A DNA stretch of 64,000 nucleotides from CAXMST01 sp963793415 (GTDB lineage Bacteria; Actinomycetota; Thermoleophilia; Solirubrobacterales; 70-9): NCBI GenBank assembly GCA_963793415.1, contig CAWCAC010000002.1, forward strand, positions 620,001 through 684,000. Reading direction: 5' to 3'. The position numbers and the translations under genes are program-made. The notes under the pieces are model-generated. The model did no database searches, was not told where the DNA came from, and saw nothing but the letters and a program-made list of their open reading frames with translations. This document shows, one piece after another, positions 25,494-38,434 of the stretch (position 1 is its first letter; each line of letters opens with the position of its first letter).

Positions 25494-26706
25494 GGTGCGG
25501 ATCGGCCTGCTCGGCCACGGGACGGTCGGCTCGGCCTTCTCGAAGCTGCTCGAGACCCGCGCCGACGCCGTCGAGGCGGCCTGTGGCAGGCGCCCGGTCG
25601 TCGCCGGGGTATTGCGGCGCAGCGAGGGCGACTTCGAGCAGATCCTCGCCGGCTCCGACGTGATCGTCGAGCTGATCGGCGGTATCGAACCTGCCCGCGA
25701 CTACGTGCTCAGCGCGCTCAGCGCCGGCAAGCCGGTCGTGACCGCGAACAAGCAGCTGGTCGCTCGCCACGGCGGCGAGCTCTTCGACGCCGCCCGCCAG
25801 GCGGGGGTCGAGCTTCGCTTCGAGGCCGCGGTCGCCGGCGCGATCCCGGTGATCCGTGTCGTCGAGGAGAGCCTCGGGACGCTCGAGATCGAGCGCATCT
25901 CGGGGATCGTCAACGGGACCACGAACTTCATCCTCAGCGAGATGGCCGCGACCGGCGCGGACTACGGCGAGGTCCTCGCCAGGGCCCAGGAGCTTGGCTA
26001 CGCCGAGGCCGACCCGACCGAGGACGTCAACGGTGCCGACGCGGCGGCGAAGATGGCGATCCTCGCGCGGCTCGCCTTCGACAGCCCGGTCGGCCTCGAT
26101 GACGTCTCCTTCGAGGGGATCGAGGAGATCCGCCCCGACGACATCGCCTACGCCCGCGAGCTCGGGCTCTCGCTGAAGCTGCTCGGGGTCGCCGAACGCC
26201 ACGGGGATGGGATCAGCGTCCGCGTCTTCCCCTGCTTCCTGTACCGCGGCCATCCGCTGGCGCCGGTCGAAGGCCCGTTCAACGCGGTCACGGTCGAGGG
26301 GCCCTCGATCACCGAGATCACGATCTCGGGGCCAGGCGCAGGCGGCATCGAGACCGCGTCGGCGGTGCTCGGCGACGTCGTCTCGATCCTCTCGGGCCGC
26401 TCGCCGGTGCCGACCGTCGGCCGCGCGCTCCCGGTCCACACCGACCTCGACTCGAGCTTCTATCTGCATCTCGAGGTCGCCGACCGGCCCGGTGTGCTCG
26501 CCGCGATCGCCGAGGTGCTCGGCCGCAACGGACTTTCGGTCAAGAGCGTCGTCCAGCGCGGGCTCGGCGACGAGGCGCGGCTCGTGATGGTCGTGCACCG
26601 CGCTCCGGAGTCGGACTTCTACGCGGCCGTCCGCGAGATCTCCGAGCTCGAGCTGATGCGGGCGGCGCCGCGCGCGATCCGCGTGATCGAGAAGGAGTAC
26701 CTGTAA
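25486..26706 (+). CDS. hom: Homoserine dehydrogenase
   Basis: 406 residues. NAD(P) motif GLLGHGTVGSAF, the VTANKQLVA and NGTTNFIL signatures, catalytic-region GYAEADPTEDVNGADAAAK, and a C-terminal ACT domain (about 330-400: HLEVADRPGVLAAIAEVLG) through which threonine inhibits the enzyme in this family. It reduces aspartate semialdehyde to homoserine. Start ATG lies inside the end of lysA, 8-bp overlap, so translation is coupled. Confidence 0.95.
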   Translation: MSEVRIGLLGHGTVGSAFSKLLETRADAVEAACGRRPVVAGVLRRSEGDFEQILAGSDVIVELIGGIEPARDYVLSALSAGKPVVTANKQLVARHGGELFDAARQAGVELRFEAAVAGAIPVIRVVEESLGTLEIERISGIVNGTTNFILSEMAATGADYGEVLARAQELGYAEADPTEDVNGADAAAKMAILARLAFDSPVGLDDVSFEGIEEIRPDDIAYARELGLSLKLLGVAERHGDGISVRVFPCFLYRGHPLAPVEGPFNAVTVEGPSITEITISGPGAGGIETASAVLGDVVSILSGRSPVPTVGRALPVHTDLDSSFYLHLEVADRPGVLAAIAEVLGRNGLSVKSVVQRGLGDEARLVMVVHRAPESDFYAAVREISELELMRAAPRAIRVIEKEYL

Positions 26707-26722
26707 TGGCACGGAGGCCGCA

Positions 26723-27763
26723 GTGGCGCCGGGGCTGATCGAGCGCTACCGGGATCGCCTGCCGATCCCGGAGGGTGCACCCGTCGTCTCCCTCAACGAG
26801 GGCTCGACCCCGCTGATCCCGGCGCCCCGCCTGAGCGAGCGGATCGGCGCTCGTGCCTGGCTCAAGTTCGAGGGCGCGAACCCGACCGGGTCGTTCAAGG
26901 ACCGCGGCATGACGGTCGCCGTCTCGCGCGCGGTCGCGACCGGCGCCGAGGCCGTGATCTGCGCCTCGACCGGGAACACGGCGGCGAGCGCGGCCGCTTA
27001 TGCGGCCCGCGCCGGCCTGCGCGGCGCCGTGATCGTCCCGGAGGGCAAGATCGCGATCGGCAAGCTCGCCCAGGCGCTGATCCACGGGGCGCGCGTGGTG
27101 GCGCTGCGCGGCAACTTCGACGACGCGCTGCGGATCGTCCGCGAGCTCGCGCAGGAGCATCCGATCGAGCTCGTCAACTCGGTCAACCCGTATCGGATCG
27201 AGGGCCAGAAGACGGCCGCGTTCGAGGTCTGCGACGAGCTCGGCAGCGCACCCGACGCGCTCGCGATCCCGGTCGGCAACGCCGGCAACGTGACCGCCTG
27301 GCACAAGGGCTTCGGCGAGTACCACGAGGCGCCGGTCCTCTACGGGTTCCAGGCCGAGGGCGCGGCGCCGCTGATCGCCGGTCACCCGATCGAGAACCCC
27401 GAGACGGTCGCCTCGGCGATCCGGATCGGCAATCCCGCCCGCTGGGAGGAGGCGATGTCCGCCTTCACCGGCTCCCGGGGCCGCGTCGCCGCCGTCTCCG
27501 ACGAGCAGATCCTCGACGCCTACCGGTTCCTGGCCGCCGAGGAAGGCGTCTTCTGCGAGCCCGCCTCCGCCGCCTCGGTCGCCGGCCTGCTCACTCACGG
27601 CCTACCCGTCCCCGAAGGGGTGCCGGTCCCCGAGTCGGTCGTCTGCGTGCTGACCGGGCACGGTCTCAAGGACCCCGACACGGCGCTCGGCAAGGCGCCC
27701 GCGGTGATCGGCTCCGAGCCGACGACGGCGGCCGTCGAGCGGATCGTCTTCGGCGACTCCTGA
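26723..27763 (+). CDS. thrC: Threonine synthase
   Basis: 346-residue short-form fold-II PLP enzyme converting O-phosphohomoserine to threonine. PLP Lys in NPTGSFKDRGMTVA, phosphate-binding loop VGNAGNVTA, and STGNTAASAAAYAARAGL are typical. GTG start 16 bases after hom with a weak GGAGG-like site. Homoserine kinase (thrB) is not next to it in this window. Confidence 0.93.
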   Translation: MAPGLIERYRDRLPIPEGAPVVSLNEGSTPLIPAPRLSERIGARAWLKFEGANPTGSFKDRGMTVAVSRAVATGAEAVICASTGNTAASAAAYAARAGLRGAVIVPEGKIAIGKLAQALIHGARVVALRGNFDDALRIVRELAQEHPIELVNSVNPYRIEGQKTAAFEVCDELGSAPDALAIPVGNAGNVTAWHKGFGEYHEAPVLYGFQAEGAAPLIAGHPIENPETVASAIRIGNPARWEEAMSAFTGSRGRVAAVSDEQILDAYRFLAAEEGVFCEPASAASVAGLLTHGLPVPEGVPVPESVVCVLTGHGLKDPDTALGKAPAVIGSEPTTAAVERIVFGDS

Positions 27764-27789
27764 GCCGACTGGACACTCGGGGCCGGTTC

Positions 27790-27817
27790 TAATGAGGTCG
27801 GGCGGGCCGGCCGATAA
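27790..27817 (+). promoter_or_regulatory. Possible sigma-28/WhiG promoter upstream of diguanylate cyclase
   Basis: TAAT at 27790-27793, 16 bases, GCCGATAA at 27810-27817. WhiG-type promoters are TAAA-N15/16-GCCGATAA; the -10 is exact, the -35 has one mismatch. The cyclase starts at 27879. Confidence 0.45.
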
Positions 27818-27878
27818 GCGAGTACCGGTGCCGGGGCCGGCCCGGTTGCCGGCGCAGGGGGTCAGGGAAGGCAAGTCG

Positions 27879-29666
27879 ATGCTCGTTGAGATTGCAGCCG
27901 CCGTCGCGTTTGCCGCCGCGCTTGGGGGGCTGGCGCTGTGCATCGTCCGCTGGCGAGTGGCCGAGCGCAATCACCGGCTTCTGCTCGAGCATCTGCCGCA
28001 GACCGCCGTCGTCCTCTTCAACCTCGGGCTCCGCACCCGCCTGATCGCCGGCGACGGCGCCGCCGCCGGGCTCGACTCCGAAGCCGGGCCCGGGTCGCCG
28101 CTCACCGCCGTCTTCGGGAGCGAGCAGGCCGAGGTCCTCGCCCACCACTGCGAGGCCGCCCTGCGGGGCGAGAGCCGCTCGATCGAGTACTCGGGCGCGG
28201 GCCGGAACCTGTGGCTGCGCGTCGTCCCCGTCCGGGAGGCCGGAGCGATCACCGGCGGCATGGCGATCTCGCAGGACATCTCGGAGCGGCGCCGGGCGGA
28301 GCGCGGACACGAGCTGGCCGAGGGCACGAGGCGGCTGATGATCGACGTGATGAACGAGGCCTACGTGGCGATCGACCACGAGGGCAACGTCACCGACTGG
28401 AATGAGCGCGCGACGCAGCTGTTCGGCTTCACGCGCGAGCAGGCAATCGGCCGCCGGACCGCCGACCTGATCATCCCGCCGCAGGACCACGACCAGTTCG
28501 ACGAGCTGATCGAGACCTTTCTCCGCCGCGGGCACGAGGGCCGGACCCTCGACCTGAGGGCGGAGCGCGACGCGGTTCATCGCGACGGCCACGTCTTCCC
28601 CGTCGAGCTGGCGGCGGCAACGCTCGAGCACGACGGGGTCACCTCCCTCCACACCTTCATGCACGACATCAGCGAGCGTCGCCGCGCCCGCGCCGAGGCG
28701 AAGGCCCACGCCGCCGACGTCGCTGCGATCGCAGGGGCCACCGGCGCCCTCGCCCGCAGCACTGAGCCGGAGGAGGCGCGGGAGGTGATCTGCCGGGCCG
28801 CGAAGACGATCGCCGCGGCCTCGACCGCGATCCTCTTCGAGCCGGACGCCTCCGGCACGGGGCTGGTGGCGACCGCCGCGGTCGGGGCGGAGGTCAGCGG
28901 CGACGTGCTCCCGTTCGTCGGCAGTCCCTCCGGCGCGGTCAGGACCTTCGTCGCCAACGAGCCCATATTCCTCGCCGAGCTCGGCCCCGACGCCCCGGTC
29001 GCGCGTGGCTTCGTGCGCCGGGCTCGGACCGAGAGCGCCTACTGGGTCCCGGTCCGCCGCGGCGAGAGTGCGCTCGGCGTGATCGCGGTCGGCTGGCCCG
29101 AGCAGCTCGCAGAGCTGCCGCCGCGGATCACTCGGGTGATGGAACTCGTCGCGGCCGAGGCGGCCGTCGCGATCGAGCGGGCGGCACTGCTCGATCGCCT
29201 GGCGCTGATGGCTCGCACCGACGATCTCACCGGACTCCCCAATCGGCGCGCCTGGGACAACGAGATCGGGCGCGAGATCGCACGCGCACGGCGGCAGGAC
29301 TCGCCGGTCACGATCGCGATGGTCGACCTCGACTTCTTCAAGGCCTACAACGACGCCAACGGCCACCTCGCCGGCGATCGGCTGCTGAAGGAGGCGGCCG
29401 GATCGTGGCGCTCGGTTCTGCGCGAGACGGACCTGATCGCACGCTACGGAGGCGAGGAGTTCGCGATCGTCCTGCCCGGGTGTGAGCAGGAGGAGGCGGA
29501 GCGTCTGATCGAGCGGCTGCGCGCCGTCACTCCGTCCGGCGAGTCCTGTTCCGCCGGGGTCGCCCAGTGGGACGGCGACGAGAACCCCGAGCAACTGCTC
29601 GGCCGCGCCGACCGGGCTCTGTACGAGGCCAAGCAGGGCGGGCGCAACCGCACCATCGTCGCCTGA
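27879..29666 (+). CDS. Membrane-anchored PAS-PAS-GAF-GGDEF diguanylate cyclase
   Basis: 595 residues. One N-terminal transmembrane helix (VEIAAAVAFAAALGGLALCI), a divergent PAS (about 30-125), a PAS with PAC (about 145-265: EAYVAIDHEGNVTDWNERAT), a GAF (about 285-430) and a C-terminal GGDEF domain with intact GGEEF active site near 525 (RYGGEEFAIVLPG) and an RETD inhibition site just upstream. It makes c-di-GMP and should be product-inhibited. No EAL domain. The start with GGGAAGG seven bases upstream is preferred to an in-frame ATG at 27792. Confidence 0.92.
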   Translation: MLVEIAAAVAFAAALGGLALCIVRWRVAERNHRLLLEHLPQTAVVLFNLGLRTRLIAGDGAAAGLDSEAGPGSPLTAVFGSEQAEVLAHHCEAALRGESRSIEYSGAGRNLWLRVVPVREAGAITGGMAISQDISERRRAERGHELAEGTRRLMIDVMNEAYVAIDHEGNVTDWNERATQLFGFTREQAIGRRTADLIIPPQDHDQFDELIETFLRRGHEGRTLDLRAERDAVHRDGHVFPVELAAATLEHDGVTSLHTFMHDISERRRARAEAKAHAADVAAIAGATGALARSTEPEEAREVICRAAKTIAAASTAILFEPDASGTGLVATAAVGAEVSGDVLPFVGSPSGAVRTFVANEPIFLAELGPDAPVARGFVRRARTESAYWVPVRRGESALGVIAVGWPEQLAELPPRITRVMELVAAEAAVAIERAALLDRLALMARTDDLTGLPNRRAWDNEIGREIARARRQDSPVTIAMVDLDFFKAYNDANGHLAGDRLLKEAAGSWRSVLRETDLIARYGGEEFAIVLPGCEQEEAERLIERLRAVTPSGESCSAGVAQWDGDENPEQLLGRADRALYEAKQGGRNRTIVA

Positions 29667-29674
29667 CCGCAGCC

Positions 29675-30409
29675 TCAGTCGGTCCGTCGGCGCAGGGTCG
29701 CGGCGCCTCCGAGCAGCGAGAGTGCTGTGGCGCCGAGGACCACGAGCACGTCAACGACGAACTCGGATCCGAGCGGGGCGGGGTTCGCGGCTCGAGCCAG
29801 GGCGTCGTACGCATAGGTGAGCGGCAGCGCCCAGGAAATCGTCTCGAGCAGAGGCGCCATCTGATCCCGGGGCACGAACAGGCCGCAGAGCAGAAGCTGC
29901 GGGAGCACGAAGGCGGGCATGAACTGGACGACCTGGAACTCGCTTGTCGCGAAGGCGCTGACGAAGAGGCCGAGCGCCATGCCGAGGACCCCGTTGGCGA
30001 TCGCCAGCGCCACGATCAGCAGCGGCGAGTGTGCGCTGTCCAGCCCGAGCCAGGTGAAGCCGACGATCGAGACGAGTGTCGCCTGCAGAGCTGCGACGAC
30101 GCCGAAAACGAGCGCATAGCCGGCTAGCAGGTCGAGCTTGGCTAGGGGCAGCGTCATCAGGCGCTCGAGCGTCCCGGTGGTCCGCTCGCGCAGCATCGTG
30201 ATCGAGGTCGCCAGGAACATCGTGATGAACGGAAAGACGCCGAGGATCGGGATGCCGATCCGCTCGAACGAGCTCGCATCGTCGAGCACGTAGCGCAACA
30301 GCACCATCAGGAAGACGGGGATGAAAAGCAGCAGGCCGATCGTGCGTGGGTCGTGACGGAGCTGTCTGCCGACGCGCAGAGCGACGGCGCCGGTGACCCG
30401 CGCGCTCAT
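29675..30409 (-). CDS. ABC-2 type exporter permease
   Basis: 244 residues with six hydrophobic segments and the ABC-2 membrane layout (TIGLLLFIPVFLMVLLRYVL, ILGVFPFITMFLATSITMLRERTTGTLERLM). The RERTTGTLERLM turn is characteristic of drug/lipid-type ABC-2 permeases. ATG overlaps the ATPase stop (ATGA), so they form one exporter. Confidence 0.88.
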   Translation of the reverse strand: MSARVTGAVALRVGRQLRHDPRTIGLLLFIPVFLMVLLRYVLDDASSFERIGIPILGVFPFITMFLATSITMLRERTTGTLERLMTLPLAKLDLLAGYALVFGVVAALQATLVSIVGFTWLGLDSAHSPLLIVALAIANGVLGMALGLFVSAFATSEFQVVQFMPAFVLPQLLLCGLFVPRDQMAPLLETISWALPLTYAYDALARAANPAPLGSEFVVDVLVVLGATALSLLGGAATLRRRTD

Positions 30410-31137
30410 CGAGCTGCCCCCTCGCCGGCGCGCTCCTTGATCATCCGCAGGAAGGCCTCGCCGACCGTCGGCGCACCGGTGCGGCTCCGAAGCGCCTCCG
30501 GGGTCCCGGCGGCCAGTAGCTCACCCTCCCTGAGGAGCAGCAGATCGTCGCAGCGCTCGGCCTCGTCCATCACGTGGCTGGAAACGAGCAGCGTCGTACC
30601 GGCGGCGGCAAGGTCGGAGAAGGTCTGCCAGAGGCGCTCGCGCAGCAGCGGGTCGAGGCCGACCGTGGGCTCGTCGAGGACGAGCAGGCGCGGGCGGCCG
30701 AGCAGCGCAGTAGCGAGCGAGATCCGCGCACGCTGGCCTCCCGACATCGTGCCGACGAGCTGGCCCGACTCGGCCTCCATCCCGACCGTCCGCAGTGTCT
30801 CGCCGATGTCGGCAGCACCGGGCCCGATCACGCGCCCGAAGAAGTCGAGGTTCTCGTGTGCGGTCAGGTCGGCGTAGACCGAGGGCGCCTGTGTCACGTA
30901 CCCGACGCTGTTGCGCAAGGCGGGCGACCCGGCCGGCTCGCCGAGAACGGTCACGCGGCCGGACTCGACCCGCTGGACCCCGACGATGGCCCGCATCATT
31001 GTGCTCTTGCCGCCGCCGCTGGGGCCGAGCAGGCCGGTTATCCGGCCGCTCGCGACGTCGGTGTCGAGCGAGTCGAGAACGAGCTGTCCCCCGCGCACCA
31101 CGCGCAGGGCGCGGATCTCGATCGCCGCCTCGCTCAT
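30406..31137 (-). CDS. ABC exporter ATP-binding protein
   Basis: 243 residues with Walker A GPSGGGKST, signature MSGGQRARISLA, Walker B LLVLDEPTVGLD and H-loop VSSHVMDEA. With the permease it would export a drug, lipid or peptide. GATAAT (31146-31151) eight bases before the ATG is a near-leaderless -10. Confidence 0.92.
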   Translation of the reverse strand: MSEAAIEIRALRVVRGGQLVLDSLDTDVASGRITGLLGPSGGGKSTMMRAIVGVQRVESGRVTVLGEPAGSPALRNSVGYVTQAPSVYADLTAHENLDFFGRVIGPGAADIGETLRTVGMEAESGQLVGTMSGGQRARISLATALLGRPRLLVLDEPTVGLDPLLRERLWQTFSDLAAAGTTLLVSSHVMDEAERCDDLLLLREGELLAAGTPEALRSRTGAPTVGEAFLRMIKERAGEGAAR

Positions 31138-31263
31138 CGGGGCCGATTATCCACTTCCGTTGCGACTCCGGCACGTCGGGCCTCCCATCCGCGCGCCCGC
31201 CGGCGCGACTCTGCCGCGATCGCCCTCGGTTGCTCAGAGATCACTCGCCTGGGGCTCGGGCTC

Positions 31264-31884
31264 GTGGTGCCATCGCGCTGCCCGGCCTGCCGCCGCCCCG
31301 GCCGGCTGCCGGGCGGCGTCGGGATCTGCGCGCGGTGCCGGGCCACCTTCGCCGCGGCCGCCCCCCAGAGCATCCAGATCGACGCCTCGGCCGGCTTCGC
31401 CGCGTTTTCGGCCGTCCCCTACCTGCCGCCTGCGACGGGGTTGGTGGCAGGGCTCAAGTCGGGTCGGATCCCCGCCGCCGCTTCGATTGCCGCCGAACTG
31501 ATCGCCGAGGCAATCGCCGAGGCTCCTGCCGGCGCGGTGCTCGTGCCGGTCGGGGCGGCGCCGTTGCGGCGCCTGCGGCGCGGGCTCGACCCGGCCGAGG
31601 AGATCGCACTGGCGCTCGCGGACCGGATCGGGCTCGACTGCAGGCCGGGCCTGCTGCGGCGCCGCGGCGGGCGCTCGCAAAGGGGCCGCAGCCGCGTCGA
31701 GCGGCTCGCCTCGCCGCCCCGCTTCGAGATCCACGGCCGCGCTCCGGCGCTCGCCCTGATCGTCGACGACGTCGTCACGACGGGAGCGACGCTCGCTGCC
31801 TGCGCCGCCGCCCTGAGGGGCTGCGGATCGGAGGTTTCCGGGGCGATCTCGTTCGCCTGGACGCCGGCACCGGGTTTCCCTTGA
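31264..31884 (+). CDS. ComF-family phosphoribosyltransferase-like protein
   Basis: 206 residues: a Cys cluster near the N-terminus (RCPACRRPG...CARC, zinc finger) and a type-I phosphoribosyltransferase domain with the PRPP loop LIVDDVVTTGATLAA. ComFC-type proteins assist DNA uptake. The start is not certain; GTG at 31264 keeps the zinc finger and excludes the sequence antisense to the ABC promoter. Confidence 0.75.
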   Translation: MVPSRCPACRRPGRLPGGVGICARCRATFAAAAPQSIQIDASAGFAAFSAVPYLPPATGLVAGLKSGRIPAAASIAAELIAEAIAEAPAGAVLVPVGAAPLRRLRRGLDPAEEIALALADRIGLDCRPGLLRRRGGRSQRGRSRVERLASPPRFEIHGRAPALALIVDDVVTTGATLAACAAALRGCGSEVSGAISFAWTPAPGFP

Positions 31885-31946
31885 CGGGCTGTCGCCGGGG
31901 CGTAGGATGAGCCGGCGTTCGGAAAAAGCGACGGAGGAGGACGCAC

Positions 31947-32294
31947 GTGAGGATTGAGGTTGTCGGCCGCAATGTCGAGGTAACCGAGGAGCTTCGCGAG
32001 CACATCCACAAACGCTTCCGTCGCGTCGCCAGGCAGGTGTCCGAGCTCGCCCGGCTCGAGATCGTGCTCCGCGAGGAGGCGAACCCGGCGATCCGCGAGC
32101 GGGAGGTCGCCGAGGCGACGCTCTACCTGAAAGGCACGACGCTGCACGCGGAAGAGTCGGCCGAGCAGATGACAGCGGCTGTCGGTCACCTCTCCGACGA
32201 CATCAAGCGTCAGGTCAAGCGCCACCGGGAGCTGCGCCGCAAGCGGGCCCGCACGCGCAGGCTCGTCGGCGAGATGCGAGGGCGCGCCGCCTAG
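31947..32294 (+). CDS. hpf: Ribosome hibernation-promoting factor (short form)
   Basis: 115 residues with the beta-alpha-beta-beta-beta-alpha HPF/YfiA fold: VVGRNVEVTEELREHI, then a basic second helix (DDIKRQVKRHRELRRKRARTR). It lacks the C-terminal dimerisation domain of long HPF. GGAGGAGG six bases before the GTG. Placed just before secA, an order common in Gram-positive bacteria. Confidence 0.85.
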   Translation: MRIEVVGRNVEVTEELREHIHKRFRRVARQVSELARLEIVLREEANPAIREREVAEATLYLKGTTLHAEESAEQMTAAVGHLSDDIKRQVKRHRELRRKRARTRRLVGEMRGRAA

Positions 32295-32311
32295 CGACCA
32301 GCCCTGATCGC

Positions 32312-32317
32312 TACGCT
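32312..32317 (+). promoter_or_regulatory. -10 element (TACGCT), leaderless promoter of secA
   Basis: TACGCT is seven bases before the secA ATG at 32325. Confidence 0.5.
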
Positions 32318-32324
32318 GGAGCCC

Positions 32325-35186
<2,862 letters not shown>

Positions 35187-35542
35187 GCTGCGGTTGAAGT
35201 GCCGGGGATCGGGAGTAGGTTGACGGGGGTGACCGGCGGGGTGCGTTGGGGGGGGTTTTGGCGGTTGTTGTTGCGGTGGCGCTCGTTGTGGGGTGATAGT
35301 GCTCTCTGGAGGAGATCGATCGGAATCTGTGGCGAATGACGGTGAGCGTGTGATGTATTTCGTAGCTCGGCATCAGTTCTGCTTAGTGCGTCGGAAGCTG
35401 TGCAGTACTATGTGAGCAGATATCGCGTTCGCGCGGCTGCGAGCGGTAGTTGCTAGATCTCGCGAAGTGAATCGAGTCGCGCGGGTAGAAGTACTGAATA
35501 GTTGATCACCGCGTGTAATCGCGAAGTACATGATAAGATCCG
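35187..35542. other. AT-richer gap between secA and the RTX gene
   Basis: 356 bp visibly lower in GC than the rest. It includes a G/T-rich start with a short Trp-rich frame (35229-35339), two copies of TCGCGAAGT (35460-35468 and 35519-35527) and several GTACT motifs. No confident gene. It may mark a recent insertion or a promoter region for the RTX gene. Confidence 0.5.
35229..35339 (+). CDS. Possible leaderless 36-residue Trp-rich peptide
   Basis: GTG start seven bases after TAGGTT (35216-35221), the same spacing as the leaderless genes here. The peptide has five Trp (VRWGGFWRLLL, RWRSLWGD). It may be an attenuator-like leader, a relic, or an accident of a G/T-rich strand. Confidence 0.25.
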   Translation: MTGGVRWGGFWRLLLRWRSLWGDSALWRRSIGICGE

Positions 35543-36616
35543 ATGATCAATCGCGCGTCGCTCGAACTCAGTGTCCCTTTTGCTGGTTCCGGCTGTTGGG
35601 TCGGCTCAGGAGGCTCCGATCTGCAAGAAGCGCTGGCGAAGACCTTACACTCGGGTGACCGGTCAGCTCAGCTTCATCGCCGACGGGGGAACGACCAGCT
35701 CACGCTGACCTGCAACGGGGGATCGGTCGAGTTCGACACCGGCGGTGGGCCCCAGGACCTGCCGCAGCCCTTCAGCCCGACGCTCGGCACCAACCTCCAG
35801 TGCCTGCAGGTGATCTCGATCTCCGTCTCGGGAGCGGCGGGCGACGACACGCTGCTGCTCGGCGGCGTCAACACGAGCGCCTACACGCAGCTCTTCGACG
35901 GGGTCACGGTCGACGGCGGCACCTTCCCCGACAGCGTCACGGGCCCGCAGGGCCACGACGGCGCGAGCCTGGCCGGCAACAGCGGCAACGACACGATCAT
36001 CGGCGGCACCGGCGAGACTGATCCGGGGCGGACCCAAGGACGACACGCTCAACGGCGGCGACGACAGCGACACGCTCGACGTCGGCGACGCGACCCTCGG
36101 CCTCGACGTCGATCTCGGGGCGGGGACCTCCGAGGGACGGGGCACGGACACGCTCGTCGGCATAGAAAACGCGATCGGCGGCACCGGCAGCGATTCGATC
36201 GTCGCCGCTAGCGCAACGACGTCGCTGACCGGCGGCGTCGGTGCCGACACCCTGCAGGGTGCCACGACCGGGCCGAGCACCCTCGACGGCGGCGACGGCA
36301 GCGACAGCCTCGACAGCAACAGCGTCCACGCGGACCGGCTCACGGGCGGAGTCGGCGCGGACACGATGACCGCCGGGGCCGGAACCGACACGCTCAGCGG
36401 CGAGGCCGACGGCGACAGCCTCGTCGGCGAGGCCGGAACGGACTCGATCGACGCGGGCGCCGGCGACGACACCCTCGAGGGCGGCGTCCCGGGGACGACA
36501 TCCTCAACGGCGGACGCGGCAACGACAAGGTCTACGGCGGGCCCGGCAATGACGTCGTCTGCGGTGGCCTCGACAACGACAAGCTGTTCGGCGAGGAGGA
36601 CCGCGGAACGAGATGT

Positions 36617-36651
36617 ACGGGGAGGAGCAGAACGACGAGCTCACCGGCGGC
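36617..36651 (+). repeat. 35-bp exact repeat, copy 1
   Basis: Identical to 38400-38434 (starts ACGGGGAGGAGCAGAACGAC). It encodes GEEQNDELTGG inside the RTX gene. Exact identity over 35 bp, when surrounding repeats differ, points to recent duplication or conversion, or to misassembly. Confidence 0.75.
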
Positions 36652-38399
36652 GAGATACGAGCTTCGGCGGCCCCGACACGATCGTCGGCCAGAACGATTC
36701 GGACTCGCTCACGGGCGGGCTGGGCGGAGACCTCGTCGACGGGAGCTTCGGCAACGACGTGCTCGACCCGGACGGAGTGAACCTGTCGGAGGCCGGCGTC
36801 GACACCATGCTCGGCAACAGCGGCACCGACACGATCTCGCAGTTCGAGGGCACGTCCGGCGTCGACTTCACGCTCAGCGCCGATGCGCTCGACGACGGCA
36901 CCACGACCGACAGCCTCGAGGGCTTCGAGGCGGCCTCGCTGTCGGCCGGCGTCGGCGGCAACGAGTTCGATGCCTCGGGCTTCTTCGGGCCGGTGACGCT
37001 CGACCCCGGCGACGGCGACGACACGCTGACGGGAGGACCGGCCGCGGACTCGCTGATCGCGGGTATCGCCGGCGACATCGACGAGCTCCGCTTCGCCGGC
37101 GACACCACGCAGAACCTAACCGACGCGCAGCACTCCTCGAACGGGATCAACGACACGCTCTCCGGTCTCGACCGCGCCTCGCTGGCCGGCGGCGCATCGG
37201 CCAACCAGATCGACGCCTCGGCGTTCACGGGACCCGTGACGCTCGACGGACAGTCTGCGAACGACACGCTGCTCGGAGCGCTCGGCTTCGGCTCCGAGGA
37301 CTCCCTGATCGGCGGCGCCGGGACCGGAGATCGGGTCTCGTTCACCGAGGATCAGCCGCAGGTCCTGAGCGACACCCAGCACGCCGCAGGCCTCGGCCCG
37401 AATGAGGAGATCGACACGCTCAGCGGCGTCGAGCAGGCTTCGCTCACGGGCGGCGTTTCCGGCAACGACTTCGACGCCACGGCCTTCACGGGCGCAGTCA
37501 CGCTCGACGGCGCCGCGGGGGACGACACGCTACGCGGGAGCGACGGGGGCGATTCGCTGGTCGGCGGCAGCGAGAGCGACCGGGTGATCCAGTCCGTGAA
37601 CGCGTCCCAGACCCTAACCAACTCGCAGCTGACCGGAATCGGGACCGACACCCTCTCCGGGGTCGAGCGCGCGTCGCTGACCGGTGGTGGGGCGGCCAAC
37701 GACCTCGACGCATCCGCCTTCAGCGCCGGTCCGGTCAGTCTCGACGGCGTCGGCGGCGACGACACCCTGCTCGGCGGTTCCGCAAGTGACAGCCTCGTCG
37801 GCGGGACCGGGGCCGCCGACCGGATCGAACAGACCGCCGACGCGAATCAGACGCTGACCGGATCCTCGGCGAGCGGCGACGGCAACGACACGATCAACGG
37901 CATCGAGGCGGCCTCGCTGACCGGTGGCGCATCCCCGAACGACCTCGACGCCGCGAGCTTCGCGTCCGGGCCGGTCACCCTCGACGGGCTCGGCGGCTCC
38001 GACACCCTGCGCGGGACGCCGGCGGGCGACTCGCTGCACGCGGGCACCGGCAGCGACCGGATGATCTCCACGGCCGACGCGGATCTGACCCTCGACGACA
38101 CCCTGCTGGCGGTCGGCGGGGGCGCCTCCGACACGATCTCGGGCTTCGACGAGGCATCGTTGATCGGGGGTGGCGCGGACAACGACATCGACTCGGGCGG
38201 GTTCTCAGGCCCGACGACCCTGTCCGGCCTGGGCGGCGACGACACGCTCGGCGGCGGCGAATCTCGTGGACGGGATCGACACGATCCCCCTCGACTCGAT
38301 CGAGGAGGCGTCCTGACGGGCTCAGGCATTCGACGAGCTGATGCTGATGACTTCTCCGGCGGGCCGGTGACGCTGTTCGGCGACGGCGGCTTCGACAGC

Positions 38400-38434
38400 A
38401 CGGGGAGGAGCAGAACGACGAGCTCACCGGCGGC
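38400..38434 (+). repeat. 35-bp exact repeat, copy 2
   Basis: See copy at 36617-36651; both lie next to inferred frame changes. Confidence 0.75.
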
